A stretch of DNA of 64,000 nt from Leptospiraceae bacterium (GTDB lineage Bacteria > Spirochaetota > Leptospiria > Leptospirales > Leptospiraceae). Positions 50,530-59,182 of this stretch are shown here, piece by piece (the first letter of the stretch is position 1; the number at the start of each line of letters is the position of its first letter). A model generated the notes under the pieces. It was not told the origin of the DNA and made no database searches. It saw only the letters and a program-made list of their open reading frames with translations. A program made the position numbers and the translations under genes. The stretch covers positions 186,001-250,000 of the forward strand of contig JACKPA010000004.1 of NCBI GenBank assembly GCA_024233865.1. Reading direction: 5' to 3'.

Positions 50530-50746
50530 CTTCCTTGCACCGAGAAAAGGCTTAGAACTTCCAAGCAAGTGCTTTGCCTTCGTTTGATTGGAAGTTACTC
50601 AGTCACAGCACTTGCATTGGCAAAAGTTCCATGGCCCGGTGACATGCCGAAGCGGCACGTCGGCTACGCTCTACGTTATGCAACATTTCCAAAAGCCTTA
50701 TTTTATACAAAACAGAGGAAGATTTTCTATGAAACAAGTAACATTG

Positions 50747-53713
50747 TTATCCATCATCTTCTATAAGTTTGATATCATCAGGAGTTAATTTGTAAATAGA
50801 ATATATAAGTTTATCTAGTTTTATTTCTAATGAATTAATCATTCTTAATTCACTTTCAATTGACGCTGTAGTCACCATTTTTCTTGATAAATTATTGTTA
50901 TACATCAGTAACTTATTAACGGTATCAACAATAGAGTTGTATGTTTTTGTATTATCGGGAGTAACTTCTGGAAGAGGGATAGATTGCAATTGCCCTACTT
51001 TAATCTGAGGAAAAGCATCTTTTCCTTCATCATATAAATTTTTAATATAAAAAGAAATTAGCTTGCTAGCCAAAACTCCAGCAATATATTTATGAAGATT
51101 TTCGTTTTGATCTTTAGGTTTGGTAATATAAACTTGTTGATCTGCAACTGAATCAGATTCTTCAATTGTAACAATTAATCTTTCACCTAATATTTTTCTT
51201 GAATATATTCTTTTTCCTTCAAAAAATTTAGATTCTCTTGGCTCAGCCAACCATTCACCGTATAAAATATAATTATTTTCTTTAGGTGTAGTAAATCTTT
51301 TTAAATCTTTTCCGTAAATAAATGAGCGATAATTTTTAATTTTTGTTTTTGAATTATACGGTCTTTCACTAACATCTTTTTTGGTTTGATAACCTTTTGT
51401 GAATGCAGATTTTCCATACCCACCAATTCGATACGGGTGAACACCTCGAGTAATATAAGAAATTTCTTTTAACTCTTTTCCTGTATTCTTAATTTTCAGT
51501 AGCAAATTATATTTATTATAATTTAGTGAAGTAGAAATAGGTTTTTGACCATCAATAAAATCACTGTAAAGAAAATTTGAAATCTCTAACTCATTAGGTT
51601 TATTTTCATTATTTAAATATTTCAAAATTTTAGTATTAAAATATTTTTCTTTATTGTAAACTCCTTTCTTCAATATATAAATTATTGTATCAACAGTCAA
51701 ACTTTGAAACACATGTTTTCCAGGATTTATTAAAGAAAGAAATTCAGAATTTTCAAGTATATATGTTCTAGTAATTGAAGAAAAAGAATTTGTAAGCCAA
51801 ACATTAGGAACAATTTGACCCACATAACCTCCAACTTTTACTATTTTGCTAGACAGTTCCATAAAAATAGAAAACATGTCCATTTGATAAGGTGAATACT
51901 TGAATTTTTCACCTAAGTATTCTTTCATATTTTGAGATATTTTTAACTCCTTCCAATCTCGACCAAAAACATAAGGAGGATTTCCTATAACTATGCAAAA
52001 ACCACCATATTTAGAAAAAATTTCTTTAAATTCTAAATCCCAATCGAAAGGATTCACTTTTGATAAAGATTCTTTCATTAAAGTATAATCTGTTCCCACT
52101 AAACTATTTCCACACTTAATATTTCCTTCCAATGGAGGAAGGATTGTTGTGTGAAATAATGTTCTTTCGTTGTAAACTTCATAATGATTCGTATTTTCTA
52201 AAGTTTTTAGAGATAAGCTCATTTTTGTAACTTCTACAGCTTGTGGATCTATATCTACTCCAAATATACAAGATTTTAAAATGTCCCTTTTAATTTTTGA
52301 AGTCAATCTAACATTTCCGTCTCCGTCTAAATATACTAATGTCTTTTCTTCTTTATTAAGTTTTTCTAACTGAGTAGTTCCATTTTCTGTTTTAACTTTA
52401 CTTTCATAATATTTAATAGTCCATTGTATTAAAATATTATAAGCAGAAATTAGGAAAGAACCACTTCCGCAAGCTGGATCGCAAATTTTAATTTCTAGTA
52501 AATCACCAAACTTTTTGCATTCCTTTAATTTCTCCCCAACTGTTTTTTCTACAATATAATCTACAATATAATCTGGTGTATAATAGACTCCACCAGCTTT
52601 TCTTACTTCTGGTTTATAATCTATCTTAGCTTGTTTTGCAGTTGTTACAACAATCTTACCTAAGAATTGTTCATAGATCGTTCCTAAGATTTCAATAGGA
52701 ATAACTTTGAAATTGTATCTTGAATTTTGTGGAAGGAAATCTTTTAAAACATCTAACAAAATTTTATTACTAACCAGAACTGCATCTAATTCTGTTCTTT
52801 TTGTAAAAACACTTCCATTATAGGTTTTATCTAACTGTTCAAAAATATCCTTACATTCTTCGTAAATAATTCCTTCTTCTTTATCTTTAATACTTTTTAA
52901 TTTGTTTACAATTTTTTCGATATAGTCTTCTTCAATTTCTCTATCAACCAATACCTTAATAAATATAAACCTGTCTAAAATTAGCTGAACTGTTTGTGTT
53001 ATAAACTCTGCTGAAAACTCAGGATGGTATTTCTTTACATCCTTAGCAAGTTTTATTCTCCATCCATTTTTTTCATCATCTAGATCTTTTAAAAAAGCCT
53101 TATCTGGTGATATACGATTTTCTTTGATCTTTTTTTCACTAATATATAATTTTTCAAGAGAACCATTTCGAATATTTTCTCTTTCAAAATATTCCCAAAG
53201 TTTATCAAAATTTTTAATATAATCTTTATAAGTCCAATCAAGCACACAGTAATTATTTAGAGTTTCGTGATTTTTTACTGGAAATGTACAGTCAAAAAAC
53301 CTAAACTCTTCAAAATCAGTTAAAAGAGCAAAATCTACTTTTTCATATTGAGGTCTAGTTTGTGTAGAATATGCGTAAGAATAAGCTTGCCAGATATAAT
53401 CAGTTCTTTTCTGTAAATCATATTTTGTATGTTTAGCTTCAATATAGAATCTTCTTTTGCTTTCTAATTGTAAAAGATAATCTGGTTCTTTTCTGTTTCT
53501 TCCCTTGGCTTGAACAATAAACTCTCTCTCATTTGGATTTAAAATTCCTTCGTTCGTTGTATTCCAATTCAAATATTTAAAAAGTGGTTTAATAAACTCA
53601 TCTTCAATTTGAGCTTCTTTATATTCTTTGGATGTTTTTATAAAATCAAGTTTTGCTTCAAAAGAGAGAGTTAATTCTCTAATTTTTTCTCTAGATTCTT
53701 CTTTTGTATACAT
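50747..53713 (-). CDS. Type IIG restriction-modification enzyme (fused nuclease-methyltransferase)
   Basis: About 988 residues from the ATG at 53713 (TTG at 53725 is an alternative). The N-terminal nuclease domain has KEPDYLL followed by RRFYIEAKHTKYD, a PD-(D/E)xK site. A helical linker follows (AEFITQTVQLILDRFIFIKVLVDREIEEDYI). The N6-adenine methyltransferase part has YTPDYIVDYIVE, motif I CDPACGSGSFL near residue 420 and motif IV VIGNPPYVF near 585. The C-terminal third is the target-recognition part. One protein both methylates and cuts DNA. It fills the cassette between A9 and A10 and points against the attC direction, so it must carry its own promoter in the AT-rich 53714-53989 region. 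Confidence 0.92.
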   Translation of the reverse strand: MYTKEESREKIRELTLSFEAKLDFIKTSKEYKEAQIEDEFIKPLFKYLNWNTTNEGILNPNEREFIVQAKGRNRKEPDYLLQLESKRRFYIEAKHTKYDLQKRTDYIWQAYSYAYSTQTRPQYEKVDFALLTDFEEFRFFDCTFPVKNHETLNNYCVLDWTYKDYIKNFDKLWEYFERENIRNGSLEKLYISEKKIKENRISPDKAFLKDLDDEKNGWRIKLAKDVKKYHPEFSAEFITQTVQLILDRFIFIKVLVDREIEEDYIEKIVNKLKSIKDKEEGIIYEECKDIFEQLDKTYNGSVFTKRTELDAVLVSNKILLDVLKDFLPQNSRYNFKVIPIEILGTIYEQFLGKIVVTTAKQAKIDYKPEVRKAGGVYYTPDYIVDYIVEKTVGEKLKECKKFGDLLEIKICDPACGSGSFLISAYNILIQWTIKYYESKVKTENGTTQLEKLNKEEKTLVYLDGDGNVRLTSKIKRDILKSCIFGVDIDPQAVEVTKMSLSLKTLENTNHYEVYNERTLFHTTILPPLEGNIKCGNSLVGTDYTLMKESLSKVNPFDWDLEFKEIFSKYGGFCIVIGNPPYVFGRDWKELKISQNMKEYLGEKFKYSPYQMDMFSIFMELSSKIVKVGGYVGQIVPNVWLTNSFSSITRTYILENSEFLSLINPGKHVFQSLTVDTIIYILKKGVYNKEKYFNTKILKYLNNENKPNELEISNFLYSDFIDGQKPISTSLNYNKYNLLLKIKNTGKELKEISYITRGVHPYRIGGYGKSAFTKGYQTKKDVSERPYNSKTKIKNYRSFIYGKDLKRFTTPKENNYILYGEWLAEPRESKFFEGKRIYSRKILGERLIVTIEESDSVADQQVYITKPKDQNENLHKYIAGVLASKLISFYIKNLYDEGKDAFPQIKVGQLQSIPLPEVTPDNTKTYNSIVDTVNKLLMYNNNLSRKMVTTASIESELRMINSLEIKLDKLIYSIYKLTPDDIKLIEDDG

Positions 53714-53989
53714 TTTTTTTCTCAAGATATAATAATAAATAGATGGGACATAATTCTCAAGTATATTTTATCAACATTAAAATTGTTTTTTTATAGAAAA
53801 TTTCTTGATAAATATTATTAAAATTTCAGATATTAATTTTAGAATTATCTTAAGAACTTATCCATGGAATAAAACTAAAAATATTTGAAACTTTCATGTT
53901 TTAAGAATGTAATATTGTCATAATGGAACATTAATTGTGAAATATGGATATAAATATCAATAAAAAAGGAAAACTTAAAAAGAAACGTT
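53714..53989. promoter_or_regulatory. AT-rich leader of the type IIG gene
   Basis: No gene. Because the 50747 gene points away from any upstream cassette transcription, its promoter should lie here; several TATAAT-like words on the minus strand are present, but none can be chosen with certainty. Confidence 0.35.
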
Positions 53990-54191
53990 GCATAACTGAG
54001 CATACCCACTGCGGAAGTGAACTAAATTGGAAGTTGTTCACTTCCTTGCACCGAGAGAGCCTTTGTTCTCCAAGCAAGTGCAGTGCCTTCGTAAGGTTGG
54101 AAGTTACTCAGTCACAGCACTTGCAGTGGCACAAGCTCACTTGCTCGGTGACATGCCGAAGCGGCACGTCGGGTATGCTCTAACGTTAAGC
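53990..54191 (+). repeat. attC-like site A10
   Basis: Left box GCATAAC, right box GTTAAGC. Variable hairpin GGAAGTGAAC/GTTCACTTCC fully paired. Its tail ACGTTGCATAAC mirrors the head GTTATGCAAC at A9. Confidence 0.9.
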
Positions 54192-54271
54192 GACAAAATA
54201 TAAAGCCTTATCTTTGCATTATGGGAGAGTGAAACATAATTGAAATCATTGAAAAAAAGCTAACTTTCCAT

Positions 54272-54938
54272 GACGTCACCGCAAAAAGGCAAAGTAATTT
54301 TCGACCCTGAAATGGCAAGATATTTCAAAAATAAATTTCGAGAAAGATTTTGACAGATTTTTATATAGTTGGATCAGTTTCCAACTGCTATATCGTCTAA
54401 AATTCAACCCAATTCCCCTTAAAACCATCCTATTTCGCACCTTTTTTAATCCTCGAAAACGTGTTCGCCCATTTTTCCACATAGGTTTTAACTTCTCCAT
54501 CAGACCTTCCACTGCTGGACGGAGATTACACAATTCTTGATATTCCGGGGTGTAATAATTATCCTCTCTATTATCCAACCATCTTCGGTTTTCATCTACT
54601 ACTAAACGTGATTGATTTTTTGATAATGCTATACAATCTTTACCCAAGGGACAATTCGCACAAATTTTAAAATCGAAGTTTGCTACCAAATCACCATCTT
54701 TCAATTTTTGACTTGTTGGTCGCTCGCCCATTGGACAAGATTCTATTAGACCTGATTCATCATATTCAAAATCATTGCTATTCAAATTCCCTTCTTCTGG
54801 GCTCTTTCCACGAACATTTGTGGATACAATATTTACATCGAATTTATTAGCTGTTTCTCTTACCCCTTCGGATGGATACCCTCCGTCCGTTATCATCGTC
54901 TCCAAACCTGTCTCTTCTTTCAAATCTTCCAGACTTTC
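54272..54938 (-). mobile_element. IS1182-like element, 3' fragment (copy 4)
   Basis: Begins with the normal end GACGTCACCGCAAAAAGG but stops abruptly at an ISKra4-like a element. The remaining two thirds are missing. Its fragment encodes the last 215 residues of the transposase (54276-54923). Confidence 0.9.
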
Positions 54939-56270
54939 GTGTGAGGCTATATCTAAATGTCAATTTAAGGAAACTCCAAACCTATCAATTTTATGCCAAA
55001 ACTCCTCCCATTGATTAGTTGTGTAGAGCATGGTTCTTAATTTCAATACAATAGCTATTCCTTGTTTTCCCCACCTCATGCCAGAACGACAAAACCTTTC
55101 TTTTACAATTACCTTGCAACCAGCTTCGGTTATACCGGAACCTATTGGTAAATTATTTTTGATATTATAAGAATATATCATTTTATCTTTTTGATTTTCA
55201 AAGTATGTAATGGTCTTTTGTAAATTTTGCATTGTCTTACCTTTCTTGCCTTTTGATAACTTTTTCAACTCGGACAGTATACTATCAGCGGCACCATCCT
55301 CATGTTTTAATTGGTGGCATTTTTCTTTTAACCACTTTTTTTTATCCAATTCATTTTCAAAAATAATATCCGAAAAGTTAGATAAATATTCCGTAACATG
55401 ATAAAAGTCAATCGTTTGTATATCTGTATGCTTACTTAAAAATTCCCAGTTACCGTTGCCTCCGTCTGCCAAACCAACATACACAGCATTTGGGTATACA
55501 GACTTTACTTGTGATATCTCTTTTTCCATCCTACTCTTGAATGTCTCTTTTTGGTATTCAGGGGTTGCTGCTATGTATTTTGTATATAAACGATTGCAAT
55601 CCTTGTCAAAAAAGGCTATTGTCCCTGTCATCACTTCTCTATAACCTTCACCGGATACCAATACCATACTCCCATCCATTCCTATTGATATGCAACTTAC
55701 ACCGGATTTATATTCTGGGACTTCATACTCCCATTTCCCCTCTTTTGCATAGGCTATCGTTGATACTATTTCCGTTAGATTTTGTATATAGCCCTTTGTT
55801 ATATCTCTGCCGTGTTCTTTTAGGTCTTTAACTACACCAGGACCATCCATTCTGCCGTATTTGGAACCCACAATTTTGGCAAATTTTGGTGTCGTACTGT
55901 GTATGATTCTCGCATTGCTTTCCAGAGGACAATAGGTTGATCCTCCTTCCTTCGTTTGATAAACGTGTCTTTTTATCCTTATTTCACCATACGGTGTTTG
56001 GTATATAGATTCCACTTGCCCTTTACTTGTATATTTTACAGAACCTATTTTTAGGCTACTTCCGTCTGTGTCGAATTGTTTCAACGATTTCTCCGTAGCT
56101 ATGTTTCCAGCATTATTTAGCTCCCTTTGGATTGTTTCTTCATTTTGTAACATTGAGTTACTATAGGGAATGTATATTTCTAACTTTATGCCTTGGCTAT
56201 TTTCTTCTATTATTCTTGTATTCATACTTTTATTATCGGATTTTTATCACATTCCTTTATAGCCTCACAC
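54939..56270 (-). mobile_element. ISKra4-like element a, copy 3 (1332 bp)
   Basis: Complete ends but unmatched flanks (AGACTTTC and CTATCATG). One side is IS1182, the other a cassette gene, so sequence was lost by deletion next to this element. Confidence 0.9.
54960..56225 (-). CDS. ISKra4-family transposase
   Basis: 421 residues, same as 21127-22392. Confidence 0.85.
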   Translation of the reverse strand: MNTRIIEENSQGIKLEIYIPYSNSMLQNEETIQRELNNAGNIATEKSLKQFDTDGSSLKIGSVKYTSKGQVESIYQTPYGEIRIKRHVYQTKEGGSTYCPLESNARIIHSTTPKFAKIVGSKYGRMDGPGVVKDLKEHGRDITKGYIQNLTEIVSTIAYAKEGKWEYEVPEYKSGVSCISIGMDGSMVLVSGEGYREVMTGTIAFFDKDCNRLYTKYIAATPEYQKETFKSRMEKEISQVKSVYPNAVYVGLADGGNGNWEFLSKHTDIQTIDFYHVTEYLSNFSDIIFENELDKKKWLKEKCHQLKHEDGAADSILSELKKLSKGKKGKTMQNLQKTITYFENQKDKMIYSYNIKNNLPIGSGITEAGCKVIVKERFCRSGMRWGKQGIAIVLKLRTMLYTTNQWEEFWHKIDRFGVSLN

Positions 56271-56275
56271 CTATC

Positions 56276-56590
56276 ATGTTTTATAAAATCATAGACTTTA
56301 TTATTATACTAGTATTTCTATTCTCATTCGATTTTTGCTTGACAAATGAAAAGTCAGAATGTCTTTATCAAAAAAGATTAGATTTAGAAAATAAAACTCT
56401 TTTTACTAGTTGCAAACAAATTATTTTTTCTGTTGCCTTTGCTCCTAGTTCACTAAAACGACAAGACATTCAAGACTTAATAATACTCACTTGTTTGTTA
56501 GACTACTCGGTCAAATATAGTTGTAGAAATAAATCCAATACAAAGCCTATAATTGGAGAAAATGATTGGGGGAGGACTAGTGAAGAATAG
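56276..56590 (+). CDS. Small secreted cysteine-containing protein, promoter side lost
   Basis: 104 residues. MFYKIIDFIIILVFLFSFDFC is a hydrophobic export signal, possibly with a lipobox-like cysteine. The mature part has several cysteines (SECLYQ, LFTSCKQ, TCLLDY, KYSCRN) and ends GENDWGRTSEE. No family recognised. The ATG lies five bases after the end of an ISKra4-like element, so its own ribosome site and promoter were cut off. It is the last gene before attC A11. Confidence 0.6.
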   Translation: MFYKIIDFIIILVFLFSFDFCLTNEKSECLYQKRLDLENKTLFTSCKQIIFSVAFAPSSLKRQDIQDLIILTCLLDYSVKYSCRNKSNTKPIIGENDWGRTSEE

Positions 56591-56683
56591 TTACTTAGAC
56601 TTGTACCCTGTAGTATTCGTAACCCTTAAGATGTGGAGTTGAAAAAGTTGGAGTACAAGCAAAAGAACCAAAAAGCAAACGGC

Positions 56684-56884
56684 ATCTAACTGAGCATACC
56701 CACTGCGGAAGCGAACTTGATTGGAAGTTGTTCGCTTCCTTGCACCGAGAAGAGCCTTGGTTCTCCAAGCAAGTGTTGTGCCTTTGCTTGATTGGAAGTT
56801 ACTCAGTCACAGCACTTGCAGTGGCAAAAGCCCATGGCTCGGTGACATGCCGAAGCGGCACGTCGGGTATGCCTAACGTTGTGC
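56684..56884 (+). repeat. attC-like site A11
   Basis: Left box ATCTAAC, right box GTTGTGC. Variable hairpin GGAAGCGAAC/GTTCGCTTCC pairs fully. The right spacer is shorter (GGGTATGCCTAACG). Confidence 0.9.
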
Positions 56885-57021
56885 GATATGCTAAAAAGCC
56901 TTAGTTGCATAACTGATCAAATGAGAAAATATTTTCTGAATGATAGCGATGAAGATTGACAATAATCTTTATAATGGCTATTATTCTAAATGAAAAATTA
57001 TTTAAACTTAGGAGTTTTTTT

Positions 57022-57183
57022 ATGACATTAAAAAAATGTGGTTTTTGTAATGGAGCTGGTGTCGTAAGATGTACCAATTGCAATGATCAAGGAGATGATC
57101 TTAGAACAGGAAAACCATGTAAAAATTGTAGAGGAACTATGCAAGTCCAATGTCCAAGATGCCTTGGTAAAGGAGAAGTATAA
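57022..57183 (+). CDS. Four-motif zinc mini-protein (DnaJ CxxCxGxG-like)
   Basis: A 53-residue protein from ATG 57022, chosen for TAGGAG seven bases upstream. It contains four CxxC knuckles: CGFCNGAG, CTNCNDQG, CKNCRGTM and CPRCLGKG, the spacing of the DnaJ central zinc domain that binds two zinc ions. There is no J domain. Such stand-alone domains may assist folding or bind partners. It precedes a TM2-type membrane protein gene by 48 bases, in attC orientation. Confidence 0.75.
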   Translation: MTLKKCGFCNGAGVVRCTNCNDQGDDLRTGKPCKNCRGTMQVQCPRCLGKGEV

Positions 57184-57321
57184 TACGAAAATCATCCACA
57201 GTTTTTCTCGGTTTTGGGGTGATCATTTTTCATGGAACCAGAATCAAGAAAAGCAATAAAAATTCGTAGTTTTATAATTATTTTGTTATTATCGTTATTT
57301 TTTGGTATAGATAGATTTCAT

Positions 57322-58685
57322 GGGTATGACTAAGAAATAATGTTAAAGTAAATAGGTAAAGATGCCAAAAATAATGGTATGGCAGCAAAAATACTAAAGT
57401 GTGATAAAGATAAAGTTTATATAGAGATAGAAATAAAATTAACAAATTCGATGTTAGAGACAGAGAATATAATTCAATCATCCTTGAATGAAGCTGGATG
57501 CTTAGCAACAGGCAAAGCATTGGAAAGATTTGATACGGATGGAAGTCCGATGCTACTGGGAAATGTAAAATTCACAAGTAAAGGTAAAGAGCCAAAGAGT
57601 TACCAAACACCTTATGGAAAGACGGAAATAGAACGACATGTATACCAGACCAGCGAAGGAGGGAAAACATATTGTCCCTTAGAATATCAAGCCAGAATAA
57701 TAAACAGTACCACTACTCCAAAGTTTGCACAAATAGTATCGGATAAATATGCAGAGCTTGATGGAAGAGCAGTAGCAAGAGATTTGGAAAAAAATCATGG
57801 ACGAAAAGTTCCCTTATTATACATCCAGAATGTAGCAGAAAGTGTTCAAGCCATAGCAGAAGCAAAAGAAGAAAAATGGGGATATAAAGTTCCTCATTTA
57901 GACGTTCCGGTAGCAACTGTAAGTATAGGGATGGATGGAGCAAATGTGTATATTTTAGGTGAAAAGTTTAAACAAGTAATGGTTGGTACAATAGGGTTAC
58001 ATGACAAAGACGGAAATAGGTTGTATACGAGTTATATAGCAAGTCATCCGGAGCATGGAAAAGAGTTGTTTAAGAAAAAAATGGATGCGGAGATAATACA
58101 GATAAAAAATCAGTATCCGAATGTGAATTATATAGGTCTTGCGGATGGAGCAAAGGATAATTGGACTTTTTTGGAAAAATACGTAGATATTTTAACATTG
58201 GATTTTTACCATGTAACGGAATATCTTTCTATAGCATCTAAGATAATATATGAGACCAAAAGTGAACAAGAAATGAAGCTAAGTGAATGGTGTCATCAGT
58301 TGAAGCATGAAGAAGGTGGGGCAAAAATCATTTTGGAATCAATTAAAACCCATTTTGAAAATGGAAAGTATTCAAAGAAAGACCGTGAGGACTTACAAAA
58401 GGTAATTACGTATTTTACAAATAACCATGATAAAATGAATTATCCGAATAATCTTGATAAAAAATTGCCAATAGGCTCCGGTATAACAGAGGCCGCTTGC
58501 AAAATGATTGTGAAAGAAAGACTTTGTAAATCCGGAATGAAATGGAAACGAAATGGGTTAGAGTCGTTTTGGATTTAAGAACTATGATTTATACTCCAGA
58601 TAGGTGGGAACAGTTCTGGAGCAAAATCAACCAATATGGAACTTATACTCATGTATAAGTTTAACATTAAATATAAGTCATACCC
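57322..58685 (+). mobile_element. ISKra4-like element b, copy 4 (1364 bp)
   Basis: Exact 8-bp duplication GATTTCAT (57314-57321 and 58686-58693). Confidence 0.95.
57379..58658 (+). pseudogene. ISKra4-family transposase b, C-terminal frameshift
   Basis: Same missing C as the copy at 32044, ending NGLESFWI at 58578. The two copies share one defective ancestor. Confidence 0.85.
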
Positions 58686-58770
58686 GATTTCATCTTGGTT
58701 ATACTACTTTGGGATTTTTAAAGCCTTTAACTGTTGGATGGAGGTTGTGGAGTTTTGACAATTTTTGATT

Positions 58771-58870
58771 GGCGTCACTGTAAAAAGCATTTGAAAGTCC
58801 TTTTGTTTAGTTTTGTGCAGTGGAATTCCATTTAACAAAATCAAAGATTTGACCTTTTTACAGCGACGCC
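58771..58870. mobile_element. 100-bp MITE with IS1182-type ends
   Basis: Ends GGCGTCACTGTAAAAAG and complement of GGCGTCGCTGTAAAAAG, close to the IS1182-like terminal repeats in this window, and a 6-bp duplication TTGATT (58765-58770 and 58871-58876), the same length as for IS1182 copy 3. No coding capacity. Probably mobilised by an IS1182-type transposase. Confidence 0.85.
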
Positions 58871-59182
58871 TTGATTGGATTCTTATAATAAACTTGTTGA
58901 ACAAGTAAATAAATTTCATTATAGTAGCCCTATTAAACCATGGCTTTTTTATCCTAGGGTAATAACTGAGTTACAAATTTTTCAACATTCAACAAACCAA
59001 CATGACCATTTGGTCACAAATAACAATGAAAATGATTTACAATTTATGTTCATTTAAAAAACATAGAATTATAAAGGTCGTTAGACAATGGTGGTTTTAT
59101 CCCCGAGCAACAAACTGACTTCATGTTCTATTAAGAACAAATAATTGTAGCCTTGAGCACGTGGGAGAATCTTTATTTAATG

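Larger units (their letters stand above)
49107..50681 (+). repeat. attC-like site A9, interrupted by ISKra4-like b
   Basis: Left box GTCTAAC, right box GTTATGC. Removing the IS and one CTTCCTTG restores all stems. The right arm is decayed (GGCTACGCTCTACG instead of GGGTATGCTCTAACG). Confidence 0.85.
57232..58908 (+). pseudogene. TM2-domain membrane protein, broken by an IS, a frameshift and a MITE
   Basis: Thirty codons (MEPESRKAIKIRSFIIILLL then SLFFGIDRFH) lead to the ISKra4-like insertion at 57322. After it the frame continues LGYTTLGFLKPLTVG. One extra base near 58737 then shifts the frame; removing it gives GGCGVLTIFDW, and deleting the 100-bp MITE with one TTGATT completes ILIINLLNK and a stop at 58908. 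The result is a canonical TM2 domain (GIDRFHLGYTTLGFLK...LTVGGCG...FDWILII) of about 70 residues with two membrane spans. All three lesions lie in one small gene. Confidence 0.8.

Noticed and set aside
58875..59057. A 60-residue frame after the MITE (TTG start)
   Set aside because: It begins inside the MITE duplication, overlaps the restored TM2 end in another frame and has no ribosome site. A similar word (WLFYPR / WWFYPR) recurs at 59090, so a decayed gene is possible but cannot be supported.
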